Positions 56,479 to 64,000 of a stretch of DNA of 64,000 nt are shown one piece after another. Position 1 is the stretch's first letter. Each line of letters begins with the position of its first letter. The notes beneath the pieces were generated by a model, which did no database searches, was not told the origin of the DNA, and worked only from the letters and a program-made list of their open reading frames with translations. Source of the DNA: Tabrizicola sp. (GTDB taxonomy: Bacteria > Pseudomonadota > Alphaproteobacteria > Rhodobacterales > Rhodobacteraceae); contig NZ_JALHQD010000004.1 in NCBI RefSeq assembly GCF_022842145.1, positions 62,001 through 126,000 on the forward strand, given 5' to 3'. A program made the translations under genes and the position numbers.

Positions 56479-57809
56479 TCTCCAGACCGCCCCAGGATGA
56501 CGACGACCTGCTCGCCAAGCGCGAGGGGCAGCGCCTGCGCGACACCGCCGCAGCCGCAACGCGCACCTTTGTCCTGCATCCCGCGCTGAAGTCGTCCAAC
56601 GCCCGCCGCCTGCCCGAACACGGGCTGGCCGAGGCCGTCTCGCTTGCCGCCGCTCTGCCAGAGCTTGAGGTGCGGGGCGCCGAAGTCGTCCGCTTGGCCC
56701 GCGTCGCCCCCGGCACGCTCCTCGGCTCCGGCAAGGTGGCCGAGCTGAAGGACCGCTTCCACGACGACCACATCGAGCTTGTCATCGTCGATGGCACCGT
56801 GTCGCCGGTCCAGCAGCGCAACCTGGAAAAGGAATGGGGGGTCAAGCTTCTCGACCGGACCTCGCTGATCCTGGAGATCTTCGCCGACCGCGCCCGGACC
56901 CGCGAAGGCGTCCTGCAGGTCGAACTTGCCGCGCTGTCCTACCAGCGCACCCGCCTCGTCCGCGCCTGGACCCACCTCGAACGCCAACGCGGCGGCTTCG
57001 GCTTCGTCGGCGGCCCCGGTGAAACCCAGATCGAAAGCGACCGCCGCGCCATCGACGACCAGGTGATCCGCCTCAAGCGCCAGCTGGAACAGGTGGTCAA
57101 GACGCGCGAACTGCACCGCGCCGCCCGTGCCAAGGTGCCATTCCCGATCGTGGCCCTGGTGGGCTACACCAACGCCGGCAAGTCCACGCTCTTCAACCGG
57201 ATCACCGGGGCCGAGGTGCTGGCCAAGGACATGCTCTTCGCCACCCTCGACCCCACCATGCGCGGTGTGGCGCTGCCCTCGGGCGCAAAGATCATCCTGT
57301 CGGACACCGTGGGCTTCATCTCGGACCTGCCGACCCAGCTTGTCGCCGCCTTCCGCGCGACGCTGGAAGAAGTCCTCTCCGCCGACCTCATCCTCCACGT
57401 CCGCGACATTTCGCACCCCGAAACGGTGGAACAGGCCGCCGACGTGGCCGATATCATGAACAGCCTCGGTGTGGGCGAGGATACCCCGCAGATCGAGGTC
57501 TGGAACAAGCTCGACCTTGTCGACGCCTCCCAGCGCGAGGCGCTCAGCGCGCAGGCCGCACAGCGTCCCCGCGTGCTGCCGGTCTCGGCCCTGACCGGCG
57601 AGGGCGTGGACAAGCTTCTGACCTTGATCACCGCCACCCTCGACGCCGACCGGACCGAGGCGCAAGTGACGGTCGCGTTCTCTGACGGTCGCAAGCGCGC
57701 CTGGCTCCACGACCAGAACATCGTCCAGCACGAAACCGAGGCCGAGGACGGCTGGCACCTCACCGTCCGCTGGACCGCCCGCCAGCAGAACCGTTTCCGC
57801 ACGCTCTGA
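56475..57809 (+). CDS. hflX: Ribosome-associated GTPase HflX, probable non-canonical start
   Basis: 444 residues if read from CTG 56475. The first ATG, GTG or TTG in frame is GTG 56670, which would remove about 65 residues including [12 protein letters not shown] and the helix [20 protein letters not shown] of the conserved N-terminal domain. The frame is open back to 56466. CTG 56475 overlaps the hfq stop as CTGA and has GGGGAAG just upstream. GTPase motifs are [32 protein letters not shown] and NKLDLVD. HflX splits or rescues stalled ribosomes. The reading frame is certain, the start is not. Confidence 0.9.
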   Translation: MISRPPQDDDDLLAKREGQRLRDTAAAATRTFVLHPALKSSNARRLPEHGLAEAVSLAAALPELEVRGAEVVRLARVAPGTLLGSGKVAELKDRFHDDHIELVIVDGTVSPVQQRNLEKEWGVKLLDRTSLILEIFADRARTREGVLQVELAALSYQRTRLVRAWTHLERQRGGFGFVGGPGETQIESDRRAIDDQVIRLKRQLEQVVKTRELHRAARAKVPFPIVALVGYTNAGKSTLFNRITGAEVLAKDMLFATLDPTMRGVALPSGAKIILSDTVGFISDLPTQLVAAFRATLEEVLSADLILHVRDISHPETVEQAADVADIMNSLGVGEDTPQIEVWNKLDLVDASQREALSAQAAQRPRVLPVSALTGEGVDKLLTLITATLDADRTEAQVTVAFSDGRKRAWLHDQNIVQHETEAEDGWHLTVRWTARQQNRFRTL

Positions 57810-57846
57810 CGCGGTGCCGGCAACGGCTCGCGCCCGCCGCCCTGCC

Positions 57847-58338
57847 TCACCCGCCGTGCGGCCGCGCCAGATAGACGCTGTCGCACCACTCGTCGCGCCA
57901 CAACAGCGTCCGTTCCGCCCGGTGCGTCTCCCGGAAGCCCAACCGGTCCAGAAGCCGCAGCGAGGCCGCATTGCGCGGGTCCACCTCTGCCGTCAGCACG
58001 ATTCCGGCAAACTCCGCCTCCAGTGCTGCGATCACCGCCACCATCGCCTCAAAGGCCAGACCCTGGCCCCAGTGATCGGGATGCAGAAGAAAGCCGACCT
58101 CCGGCAGTTGCCAGGCCCCCGCTTTCCCGATCACCGCGCCGTCCTTCACGATCAGCCAGTCCCGACTGTCCGCTGACTGTTCCACCAGGAACCCCAGCCA
58201 GTGGCGCGTCTCCTCCAGCGTCTCATGCTCTGGCCGGGACCAGTAGCGCATGACGCGGGGGTCGGACATCAGCCGGTGGACTGCCTCCAGATCCTCCCAG
58301 ACCGCCTGACGCAAAACCAGCCGGTCTGTCCGGATCAT
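57847..58338 (-). CDS. GNAT acetyltransferase, RimJ/RimL type
   Basis: 163 residues from ATG 58338, overlapping the upstream penicillin acylase stop (ATGA). Typical start MIRTDRLVLRQAVWEDLEAV, core VGFLLHPDHWGQGLAFEAMVAV and end NAASLRLLDRLGFRET. Acetyl-CoA-dependent; the acceptor may be a protein N-terminus or a small amine, not determinable here. Confidence 0.87.
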   Translation of the reverse strand: MIRTDRLVLRQAVWEDLEAVHRLMSDPRVMRYWSRPEHETLEETRHWLGFLVEQSADSRDWLIVKDGAVIGKAGAWQLPEVGFLLHPDHWGQGLAFEAMVAVIAALEAEFAGIVLTAEVDPRNAASLRLLDRLGFRETHRAERTLLWRDEWCDSVYLARPHGG

Positions 58339-60800
58339 GGACCCTCCGGCGTCAGCATCATCACCCCCGCCGCCGCCGCCCGCGCCAACTCCGGATCCAG
58401 CGACATCGGGATGTATTCCCCCCGCCGCCACAGCTCGCCCAGATCGTCGTAGTGCCGCGACAAGGGATGCCCCGACTGGCCCGTCGCGCTGATGAAGACC
58501 GACGAATCCGGGTCGGCAAAGTCATAGACCCCCCGAAACCCCGCCGAGTGCACGTTCTGGAACGGCTCCGGACCCTCGCCCCGGGAGACGCCCCGCATCA
58601 GGGTATCGTCGCCGCCGCTGGTCGACTGCCGGATGTTCACGAAGTAGCGCACGAAGGGCACTTCGCCCAGGACCGGGTGGTCATGCGTCGCCAGATGCGC
58701 ATCGCCCCAGCGCCAGCTTTCGATGTTGTCGCCATAGCGTTCCGTCAGCTGCAGAAGTGCCTCGTCCAGCGCGATCCGCGCGACGTCAGTGCAGCTTTCC
58801 ACCGCCGCCGACTGGATCACGTCGCACCACACGCTCGCGCCGCCGACGTTCCGGTACACCCGCTCGATGAAGACGGGGGAGATATGGGTGAAGCTTTCCG
58901 CCATCGCCCCCAGGTCATCCTGGATCAGCCGCTTCATCAGCGCCCGCATCCAGGCCTCGGCGATCAGCGGCTCCGGCAGATGCTCGTTCATCTCGCCGTT
59001 CCATTCGGCCAAAAGCACCAGCGCCCGCTGCCGCAGACGTTCCGGTGTCCCCTCCGGCGCCGCTTCCCCGGTGAACCAAAGGTCCGCTCCGATCAGGGGA
59101 AGCAGCGACCGTGCGGTGGGGTTCACCGTATCCAGCTGCGCTTCGATGAAGCTTTCCCGTGTATGCACCTCGCGCGCCTTCATCAGCGTCAGCCAGCGCT
59201 GGATGCGCTGCGTATCGCCCCAGTCAAAGCTCACATGGTTCGGGAAGGGCCGGTCCACCGTCTTGTTGTTGGTATTGCCCAGAAGGCCCGAGGCGGGGCT
59301 GACCACCCGCGGATTGTCCTCGTAGGGCATGAGCCCCTTGAAGCCGACCCGCGCGTCCGCCCCCAGCGCCGGAAGGCGGCCCTGCGACGGATGCCCCGCA
59401 TCCCGCGCCGGCAGCGCCCCCATCACCTGCAGCGCGATCCCCGTCCCGTCGGCCAGCATCACGTTCTGCGCCGGGGCCACCACCATGCGGCCCGCCTCCA
59501 GCGCCTGCGGGATCCCTTGCGCCCGCATCAGCGCCATCGCGCCGCTGATCGACCGGTCCTCGCCCGACAGCGCCGTCCAGCTGATCGCCGCCACATGGCC
59601 GCCCGGAGTGATCGAGCCCAGCTCGTAATGCCCCCCCGGCAGGATCGGCCCGTTGCGGGACCAGCGTAGCGTCAGCGTCACGGGCGGCGCATCCTTGACC
59701 GTGATGATCGACTGCCGGCTCTCGAATTTCGCCCAGCCATCCGGAGTCTGGTATTCCTCCGTGTTCTCCGGGTTCAGCGCCTCGATCACCACGTCCTGAT
59801 CGTCGACATAGGCCGTCGTCAGCCCCCAGCCCAGCTTGTCCGACCGCCCGACCAGCACCAGCGGCACGCCGGGGATCGTCCCGCCGATCACCCCGCCGGT
59901 CGACAGCTCCAGCCGCGCCAGATACCAGATCGTCGGCGCGGTCAGGCCCAGGTGCGGGTCGTTGGCCAGCAGGCTGCCTCCCGCCGCCGACCGCTCGGGC
60001 ATCGCCGCCCAGGAGTTCGAGGCCCCCGCCATCCCCGGCCCCGCCACGGGCGTGAACGGCCCCCCGGCGAACCTGACCGGCGTCCTCAAGGGCGCGACCC
60101 CCGGCACCAGGCTGGCATAGTCCGGCAGCGCGGCCACGCCCTGGCTCGGGTCGTCCGGCAACAGATCGGCCAGCCGGTCGTTCGGCAACAGCAGCGACAC
60201 CCGCGCCCGCAGCACTTCGGTCTGAAGAGCACTGGACAGCTGCAAGGCCATCAGCTTCAGGATCGCGATCGAATCCGCCGGCGCCCAGGCCGAAATCTCC
60301 GGCTGAAACAGGAAGAACTCCGGCGCGCCCCGGCCCCGCGCGCCATTGTTGACCTCTTCGATCCAGGCATTCACCCCGGCCGCATAGGCCTCCAGCGCCC
60401 GCGTGGTCGCCTCGTCCTGCACCTGGGCCGACTGCAGCGCGAGGCCGTAGAGGTCAAAGCGCCGCATCAGCTCGTCGACCTTGACCGTCGCCGGGCCGAA
60501 GATTTCTGACAGCCGCCCCTGCGCCGTGCGCCGCAGCATCATCATCTGCCACAGCCGATCCTGCGCATGGGCGAAGCCCAGGGCGTAGTACACATCCTCG
60601 TCGGTCTGCCCGAAGATATGCGGCACGTTGTCGTTGTTGCGGACGATCTCCACCGGGGCGGTGATGCCCCGGACGGTGAAATCCTCGTCGTAATCCACCA
60701 GCGATCGCGACAGGATGTAATAGGCCAGCAGCGCCGCGACGACTCCCAGGGCGATCAACCCCGAGACGATCCGGATCAGCCAGCGAAAGGCGGTCAGCAT
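58335..60800 (-). CDS. Penicillin acylase family N-terminal-serine hydrolase
   Basis: 821 residues from ATG 60800; the longer frame adds 54 residues. An N-terminal helix (LIRIVSGLIALGVVAALLAY) anchors or exports it. The alpha-chain has VPHIFGQTDEDVYYALGFAHAQDRLWQM. The beta chain should begin at S261 (in AGASNSWAAMP), the autocatalytic cleavage site and nucleophile. Relatives hydrolyse penicillins, acyl-homoserine lactones or other amides. Substrate unknown; a role in quorum-signal turnover is only a possibility. Confidence 0.88.
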   Translation of the reverse strand: MLTAFRWLIRIVSGLIALGVVAALLAYYILSRSLVDYDEDFTVRGITAPVEIVRNNDNVPHIFGQTDEDVYYALGFAHAQDRLWQMMMLRRTAQGRLSEIFGPATVKVDELMRRFDLYGLALQSAQVQDEATTRALEAYAAGVNAWIEEVNNGARGRGAPEFFLFQPEISAWAPADSIAILKLMALQLSSALQTEVLRARVSLLLPNDRLADLLPDDPSQGVAALPDYASLVPGVAPLRTPVRFAGGPFTPVAGPGMAGASNSWAAMPERSAAGGSLLANDPHLGLTAPTIWYLARLELSTGGVIGGTIPGVPLVLVGRSDKLGWGLTTAYVDDQDVVIEALNPENTEEYQTPDGWAKFESRQSIITVKDAPPVTLTLRWSRNGPILPGGHYELGSITPGGHVAAISWTALSGEDRSISGAMALMRAQGIPQALEAGRMVVAPAQNVMLADGTGIALQVMGALPARDAGHPSQGRLPALGADARVGFKGLMPYEDNPRVVSPASGLLGNTNNKTVDRPFPNHVSFDWGDTQRIQRWLTLMKAREVHTRESFIEAQLDTVNPTARSLLPLIGADLWFTGEAAPEGTPERLRQRALVLLAEWNGEMNEHLPEPLIAEAWMRALMKRLIQDDLGAMAESFTHISPVFIERVYRNVGGASVWCDVIQSAAVESCTDVARIALDEALLQLTERYGDNIESWRWGDAHLATHDHPVLGEVPFVRYFVNIRQSTSGGDDTLMRGVSRGEGPEPFQNVHSAGFRGVYDFADPDSSVFISATGQSGHPLSRHYDDLGELWRRGEYIPMSLDPELARAAAAGVMMLTPEGP

Positions 60801-60894
60801 TGGGGGCCAGTTCCTTTGGGCCTGTCCTTGACGGCAGGAGGCGGATCGGTTCCTAGTCGATGCGCCGATGAAGGGCAACAAGCAGGGGGCGCAG

Positions 60895-61758
60895 ATGGCG
60901 AAAGTGGCATTTCTTGGCTTGGGAGTCATGGGGTTCCCGATGGCGGGACATTTGGCCGCCAAGGGGCACGAGGTGACGGTCTACAACCGCACGGCCGCCA
61001 AGGCCGAGGCCTGGGTCGCCCGCCACAAGGGCCGCGCCGCCGCGACCCCGCGCGACGCCGCGACGGGGGCCGAGTTCGTGATGGCCTGCGTCGGCAACGA
61101 CGACGACCTTGCACAGGTAGCCAGCGGCCCCGACGGCGCGTTCTCCGGCATGGCGAAAGGGGCCGTTTTCGTCGATCACACCACCGTTTCCGCGCAGATC
61201 ACCCGCAAGCTTGCCACCGAAGCGGCAGCTCTCGACCTCCACTTCGTCGACGCGCCCGTGTCCGGTGGGCAGGCGGGGGCCGAGAACGGCCAGCTCTCCA
61301 TCATGTGCGGCGGCACGCCCGAGGACTACGCCCGGGCCGAGCCGGTGATGGCCGCCTACGCTCGCATCTGCCGCCTGATCGGGGACAGCGGGGCAGGGCA
61401 GCTGGCCAAGATGATGAACCAGATCTGCATCGCCGGCCTGATGCAGGGCCTGTCCGAGGCGCTGGCCTTCGGTCAGAAAGCGGGCCTCGACGGCGAGAAG
61501 GTGGTCGAGGTGATCAGCCAAGGGGCCGCAGGTTCCTGGCAGATGGTCAACCGCCACAAGACAATGCTGCAGGACAAGTTCGACTACGGCTTTGCCGTGG
61601 ACTGGATGCGCAAGGACCTTGGCATCTGCCTCGACACCGCCGACGAGATCGGCGCGCGCCTGCCTGTCACCGCCCTGGTGGACCAGTTCTACAAGGACGT
61701 GCAGCTGATGGGCGGGGGCAGGGGCGACACCTCCAGCCTGATCCGGCGGCTGAAGTAG
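60895..61758 (+). CDS. NAD(P)-dependent beta-hydroxyacid dehydrogenase
   Basis: 287 residues from ATG 60895; nine extra codons precede it in frame. The dinucleotide motif is VAFLGLGVMGFPMAGHLA, the substrate motif FVDAPVSGGQAGAENGQLSI and the catalytic lysine in AGQLAKMMNQ. It belongs to the 3-hydroxyisobutyrate / tartronate semialdehyde / glyoxylate reductase group. No pathway context is visible. Confidence 0.88.
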   Translation: MAKVAFLGLGVMGFPMAGHLAAKGHEVTVYNRTAAKAEAWVARHKGRAAATPRDAATGAEFVMACVGNDDDLAQVASGPDGAFSGMAKGAVFVDHTTVSAQITRKLATEAAALDLHFVDAPVSGGQAGAENGQLSIMCGGTPEDYARAEPVMAAYARICRLIGDSGAGQLAKMMNQICIAGLMQGLSEALAFGQKAGLDGEKVVEVISQGAAGSWQMVNRHKTMLQDKFDYGFAVDWMRKDLGICLDTADEIGARLPVTALVDQFYKDVQLMGGGRGDTSSLIRRLK

Positions 61759-61775
61759 GGCATCCCCGGCAAAGG

Positions 61776-62399
61776 TCACTCTGGCCGCGCCGCCTGCGGG
61801 CCGATCCGCCGCTTGATCCGGCTGAACGCCACCGGCGTCACCCCGATGAAGCGCGCCATGTCGCCTTGCGGCAGCCGCGACGCAACCTCCGGCGCGGCAG
61901 CCAGAACGGCGCGCAACCGCGCCTCTGCCGTCATCGTCAAAAGTGCGGCCTCCCGCGCCTGCTTGCGGGCCAGCACCCAGGTCGAGAACGCCGCATAGGC
62001 GGCGCGCACCCCCGCATCCGAAGCCACCAGATCCGACACGAACACGCGCGGCAGGCGCACGAAGCGGCAGCGCTCCACCGCCTCCGCACCGTAACTCTCC
62101 CCTGCACCCGCATCGTCCGCCCCGCGCCCGGAAAACACCCCGCAATCGATGATGAAGCTCTTGATCCAGGCCTCGCCCGTCTCGGTCGCATAGACCAGCC
62201 GCACCAGACCCGACAGCAGGAGATAGACGTCCCCGCTTTCGTCGCCCGGCGCAAAGGCCGTGCCGCCCTTGGCAAGGTCACGCACCGCCCAAAGCCGCGC
62301 CGCCTCGGCCGGGCCGCGCAGTGCTGCGATAAGCGTCGGGGCGGCGGTGCCGGTTTCTAAACCCAGGTTCACGACAGCCCTCCGCCTCCGATCTATCAC
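61776..62399 (-). CDS. Crp/Fnr-family transcriptional regulator
   Basis: 207 residues from ATG 62399; GTG 62372 is an alternative. The cyclic-nucleotide-binding fold is seen in GTAFAPGDESGDVYLLLSGLVRLVY. The C-terminal helix-turn-helix is short: LPQGDMARFIGVTPVAFSRIKRRI. The cysteines (two) do not fit an Fnr iron-sulphur cluster. It converges with the dehydrogenase and is divergent from the short-chain dehydrogenase. Confidence 0.8.
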   Translation of the reverse strand: MIDRRRRAVVNLGLETGTAAPTLIAALRGPAEAARLWAVRDLAKGGTAFAPGDESGDVYLLLSGLVRLVYATETGEAWIKSFIIDCGVFSGRGADDAGAGESYGAEAVERCRFVRLPRVFVSDLVASDAGVRAAYAAFSTWVLARKQAREAALLTMTAEARLRAVLAAAPEVASRLPQGDMARFIGVTPVAFSRIKRRIGPQAARPE

Positions 62400-62426
62400 G
62401 GCCCGAAATCTGGACCGGAGCCCCTC

Positions 62427-63158
62427 ATGTCAAGCCCGCTTGCCCGCCCCACGACCGTCCTTCTGACCGGAGCGTCGTCCGGCATCGGGGCCGCCCTCTT
62501 GCCGCGCCTCCTTGATCGCGGTCACACCGTCGTCGCCCTCGCACGCCGCGCGGCCCATCTTCCAGCACGGGCGGGGCTCGTGCCGGTGACCTGTGACCTC
62601 TCCGACCTGCCCGGTCTTCCCGCGCTTGCTGCCCGCCTCGCCGCCGACCATCCGGGCCTTTCCGTCCTGATCAACGCCGCCGCCGTCCAGCACGCCCGGC
62701 CCCTGACCGATCCCGCCTCCAGCCCCGCGCATCTGATCGAGGAGGCATCCCTCAACCTTGCGGCCCCTGCTTTGCTGATACAGGCCCTTCTTCCCACGCT
62801 CTTGGCCCAGCCGGATGGCGCAATCGTCAACCTCTCCTCCGGCCTCGCAACCTTCCCGAAAGCTGCAGGCGGGCTCTATTCGGCCAGCAAGGCGGGTCTC
62901 TCCAGCTTCACGACCAGCCTGCGCTGGCAACTCTCGACAACACCGCTTCTGGTGTCCGAGGTTGTCCTCCCCCTCGTCGACACCCCGATGACGGCAGGGC
63001 GGGGCAGGGGAAAGATCAGCGCCGAAGTGGCGGCAGTGGCCATTCTCTCAGGCATCGACGCCCGCCGCACGATGATCCGCGTCGGCGCGGCGCGCGCCCT
63101 GCCGCTGATCGCGGCCCTCGCCCCGTGGCTGGGCCGCCGCATCCTGCGGGGGACCTGA
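62427..63158 (+). CDS. Short-chain dehydrogenase/reductase
   Basis: 243 residues. Cofactor motif TGASSGIGAALLPRLLDRG, NAA in LINAAAVQHA, catalytic Ser in IVNLSSGLATF and YSASK. The substrate is unknown. Three bases separate its stop from the following TVP38-type gene, so they are probably co-transcribed. Confidence 0.88.
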   Translation: MSSPLARPTTVLLTGASSGIGAALLPRLLDRGHTVVALARRAAHLPARAGLVPVTCDLSDLPGLPALAARLAADHPGLSVLINAAAVQHARPLTDPASSPAHLIEEASLNLAAPALLIQALLPTLLAQPDGAIVNLSSGLATFPKAAGGLYSASKAGLSSFTTSLRWQLSTTPLLVSEVVLPLVDTPMTAGRGRGKISAEVAAVAILSGIDARRTMIRVGAARALPLIAALAPWLGRRILRGT

Positions 63159-63161
63159 GCC

Positions 63162-63824
63162 ATGCGCGACCTCATCCGCATCGCCGTCATCCTGGCGCTT
63201 GCCTTCGCCAGCACCTTCGTCATCGCGCAAGCAACCGGAGTCCTCCCCGAAGGCGACCTTGTGGCTTGGCTGGAAACCCTGCGCGAAGTTGATCCGCTCT
63301 GGCTGGCGCTCGCCGTGATCGGGATGCTGGTCCTCGACCTCTTCATCGCCGTCCCGACCATGACGACGATCCTCTTGGCGGGCTGGATTCTCGGGCCATG
63401 GCTCGGCGGCTTCGTCGCTTCGCTCGGGCTTCTGCTGATGGGCGGTACGGCCTACACCATCGGACGCACCTTCGGGCGAGGCGCGCTTCTGCGGCTCTTC
63501 AAGGACGATGCCCGCCTTGCCGGGATCGAGGCCGCCTTCGCCCGCAACGACCTTCTCACATTGGCGGTCGCCCAAGCGCTGCCGATCCTGCCGGAGCTTT
63601 CCGCCAGCCTCGCCGGCATCGCAAGGATGCGCCCGCTGCGCTTCGTCGCAGGCTACGCGCTTGGCGTCGTGCCCTTCGCTTTCATCGTGGCGTCAGGCGG
63701 TGCCGCCAGCTCACCGGGCGACCTGCGCCCGGCGATCCTCACGGCCATCGGCACTTCGGCCACGCTCCTGATCTTCTGGCGCCTCGTCTTGCGCCGGCAG
63801 TCCAGGGCCGGACGAAAGACTTGA
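63162..63824 (+). CDS. TVP38/TMEM64 (VTT-domain) membrane protein
   Basis: 220 residues with five or so membrane segments. The VTT/DedA-like core is FIAVPTMTTILLAGWILGPWLGG, LLLMGGTAYTIGRTFGRGAL and LPILPELSASLAGIARMRPLRFVAGYALG. Relatives act in membrane lipid handling and envelope stability. Exact role unknown. Confidence 0.82.
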   Translation: MRDLIRIAVILALAFASTFVIAQATGVLPEGDLVAWLETLREVDPLWLALAVIGMLVLDLFIAVPTMTTILLAGWILGPWLGGFVASLGLLLMGGTAYTIGRTFGRGALLRLFKDDARLAGIEAAFARNDLLTLAVAQALPILPELSASLAGIARMRPLRFVAGYALGVVPFAFIVASGGAASSPGDLRPAILTAIGTSATLLIFWRLVLRRQSRAGRKT

Positions 63825-63868
63825 TAAAGTCTTAACGTCCACACTCAAGTCCTTGAAATCAAAGGACT
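63816..63868. terminator. Two tandem hairpins between the TVP38 gene and the SYLF gene
   Basis: AAGACTT-GATA-AAGTCTT covers the TVP38 stop, followed by AGTCCTT-GAAATCA-AAGGACT. The genes converge here. Third example of tandem 3'-end hairpins in the window. Confidence 0.6.
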
Positions 63869-63895
63869 GGAGAAAGCGCCCGCGCGCGGCGCGCC

Positions 63896-64000
63896 TCAGG
63901 GAATGATCCGGGTATACTTGATCCCCGCCAGCGAGGCCCCCGCGATCAGCCCCTGCTGCCCGAAGACTATCGCGATCACCTCGTCCAGCTCGGTCGTCTG
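63896..64000 (-). CDS. C-terminal end of a SYLF/YSC84-domain lipid-binding protein, partial
   Basis: 34 residues plus stop are inside the window; the rest lies to the right. The reading is TTELDEVIAIVFGQQGLIAG followed by ASLAGIKYTRIIP. The end GLxAGxSLxGxKYTRI is characteristic of SYLF-domain proteins. In bacteria these are usually exported lipid-binding proteins. Too short for more. Confidence 0.7.
   Translation of the reverse strand, partial: QTTELDEVIAIVFGQQGLIAGASLAGIKYTRIIP

Noticed and set aside
1-64000. CRISPR arrays, insertion sequences, prophage genes or rRNA
   Set aside because: No regularly spaced repeats, transposase or integrase motifs, phage structural genes or rRNA segments were seen in either strand.

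Overview
The window looks like chromosomal DNA from a high-GC alphaproteobacterium of the Rhodobacter/Paracoccus group. The strongest pointer is the ordered block dusB(nifR3)-ntrB-ntrC-ntrY-ntrX-trkA-trkH-hfq-hflX at 45.9-57.8 kb. Its NtrC lacks the sigma54-contact GAFTGA loop, as is known for Rhodobacter. DUF1127 and DUF6456-like genes, a MocR regulator and non-pyrrolysine MttB fit the same group. Coding density is high, many genes overlap by 1-17 bases, and with the starts chosen here no gap exceeds about 285 bases.

Layout. 0-4.7 kb: end of a tripartite tricarboxylate transporter binding protein, a second binding protein and a divergent TctD/TctE-type two-component system, then a methyltransferase. 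4.78-8.19 kb: a small genomic island bounded by a 26-base direct repeat of the 3' end of tRNA-Gln. It carries a secreted EF-hand protein, two tiny ORFs and a predicted HEPN-LOTUS RNA-binding or RNase protein, with no visible integrase. 8.2-14.4 kb: intact tRNA-Gln, a BaiN-like flavoprotein, kdsA-kpsE-kpsT (Kdo synthesis and capsule export), and a divergent NhaA. 14.6-17.1 kb: uracil-DNA glycosylase, SseB-like protein, rplM-rpsI. 17.2-22.7 kb: small proteins, a MocR regulator and potBCA polyamine-type ABC genes without a binding protein.

22.7-45.7 kb is a mosaic of housekeeping and metabolic genes: TetR-ppk2, metA (acetyl type) with an overlapping hydrolase, an ATPase, FadL-like and porin-like barrels, exporters, a zinc alcohol dehydrogenase, nitroreductase, guaA, an MttB homologue, aqpZ, lipA, a dihaem cytochrome c, hpt, ratA, an esterase, pncC, pgpA and ispDF. 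45.9-57.8 kb is the nitrogen/potassium regulatory block. 57.8-64 kb: GNAT and penicillin acylase family genes, a hydroxyacid dehydrogenase, a Crp/Fnr regulator, a short-chain dehydrogenase, a TVP38-type membrane protein and the end of a SYLF-domain gene.

The most unusual region is the tRNA-Gln island with its HEPN-LOTUS gene. Other points worth checking are hflX, which has no ATG/GTG/TTG start covering its conserved N-terminus; NhaA, which is altered at its Asp pair and at the lysine that partners it; and tandem hairpins at several gene ends.
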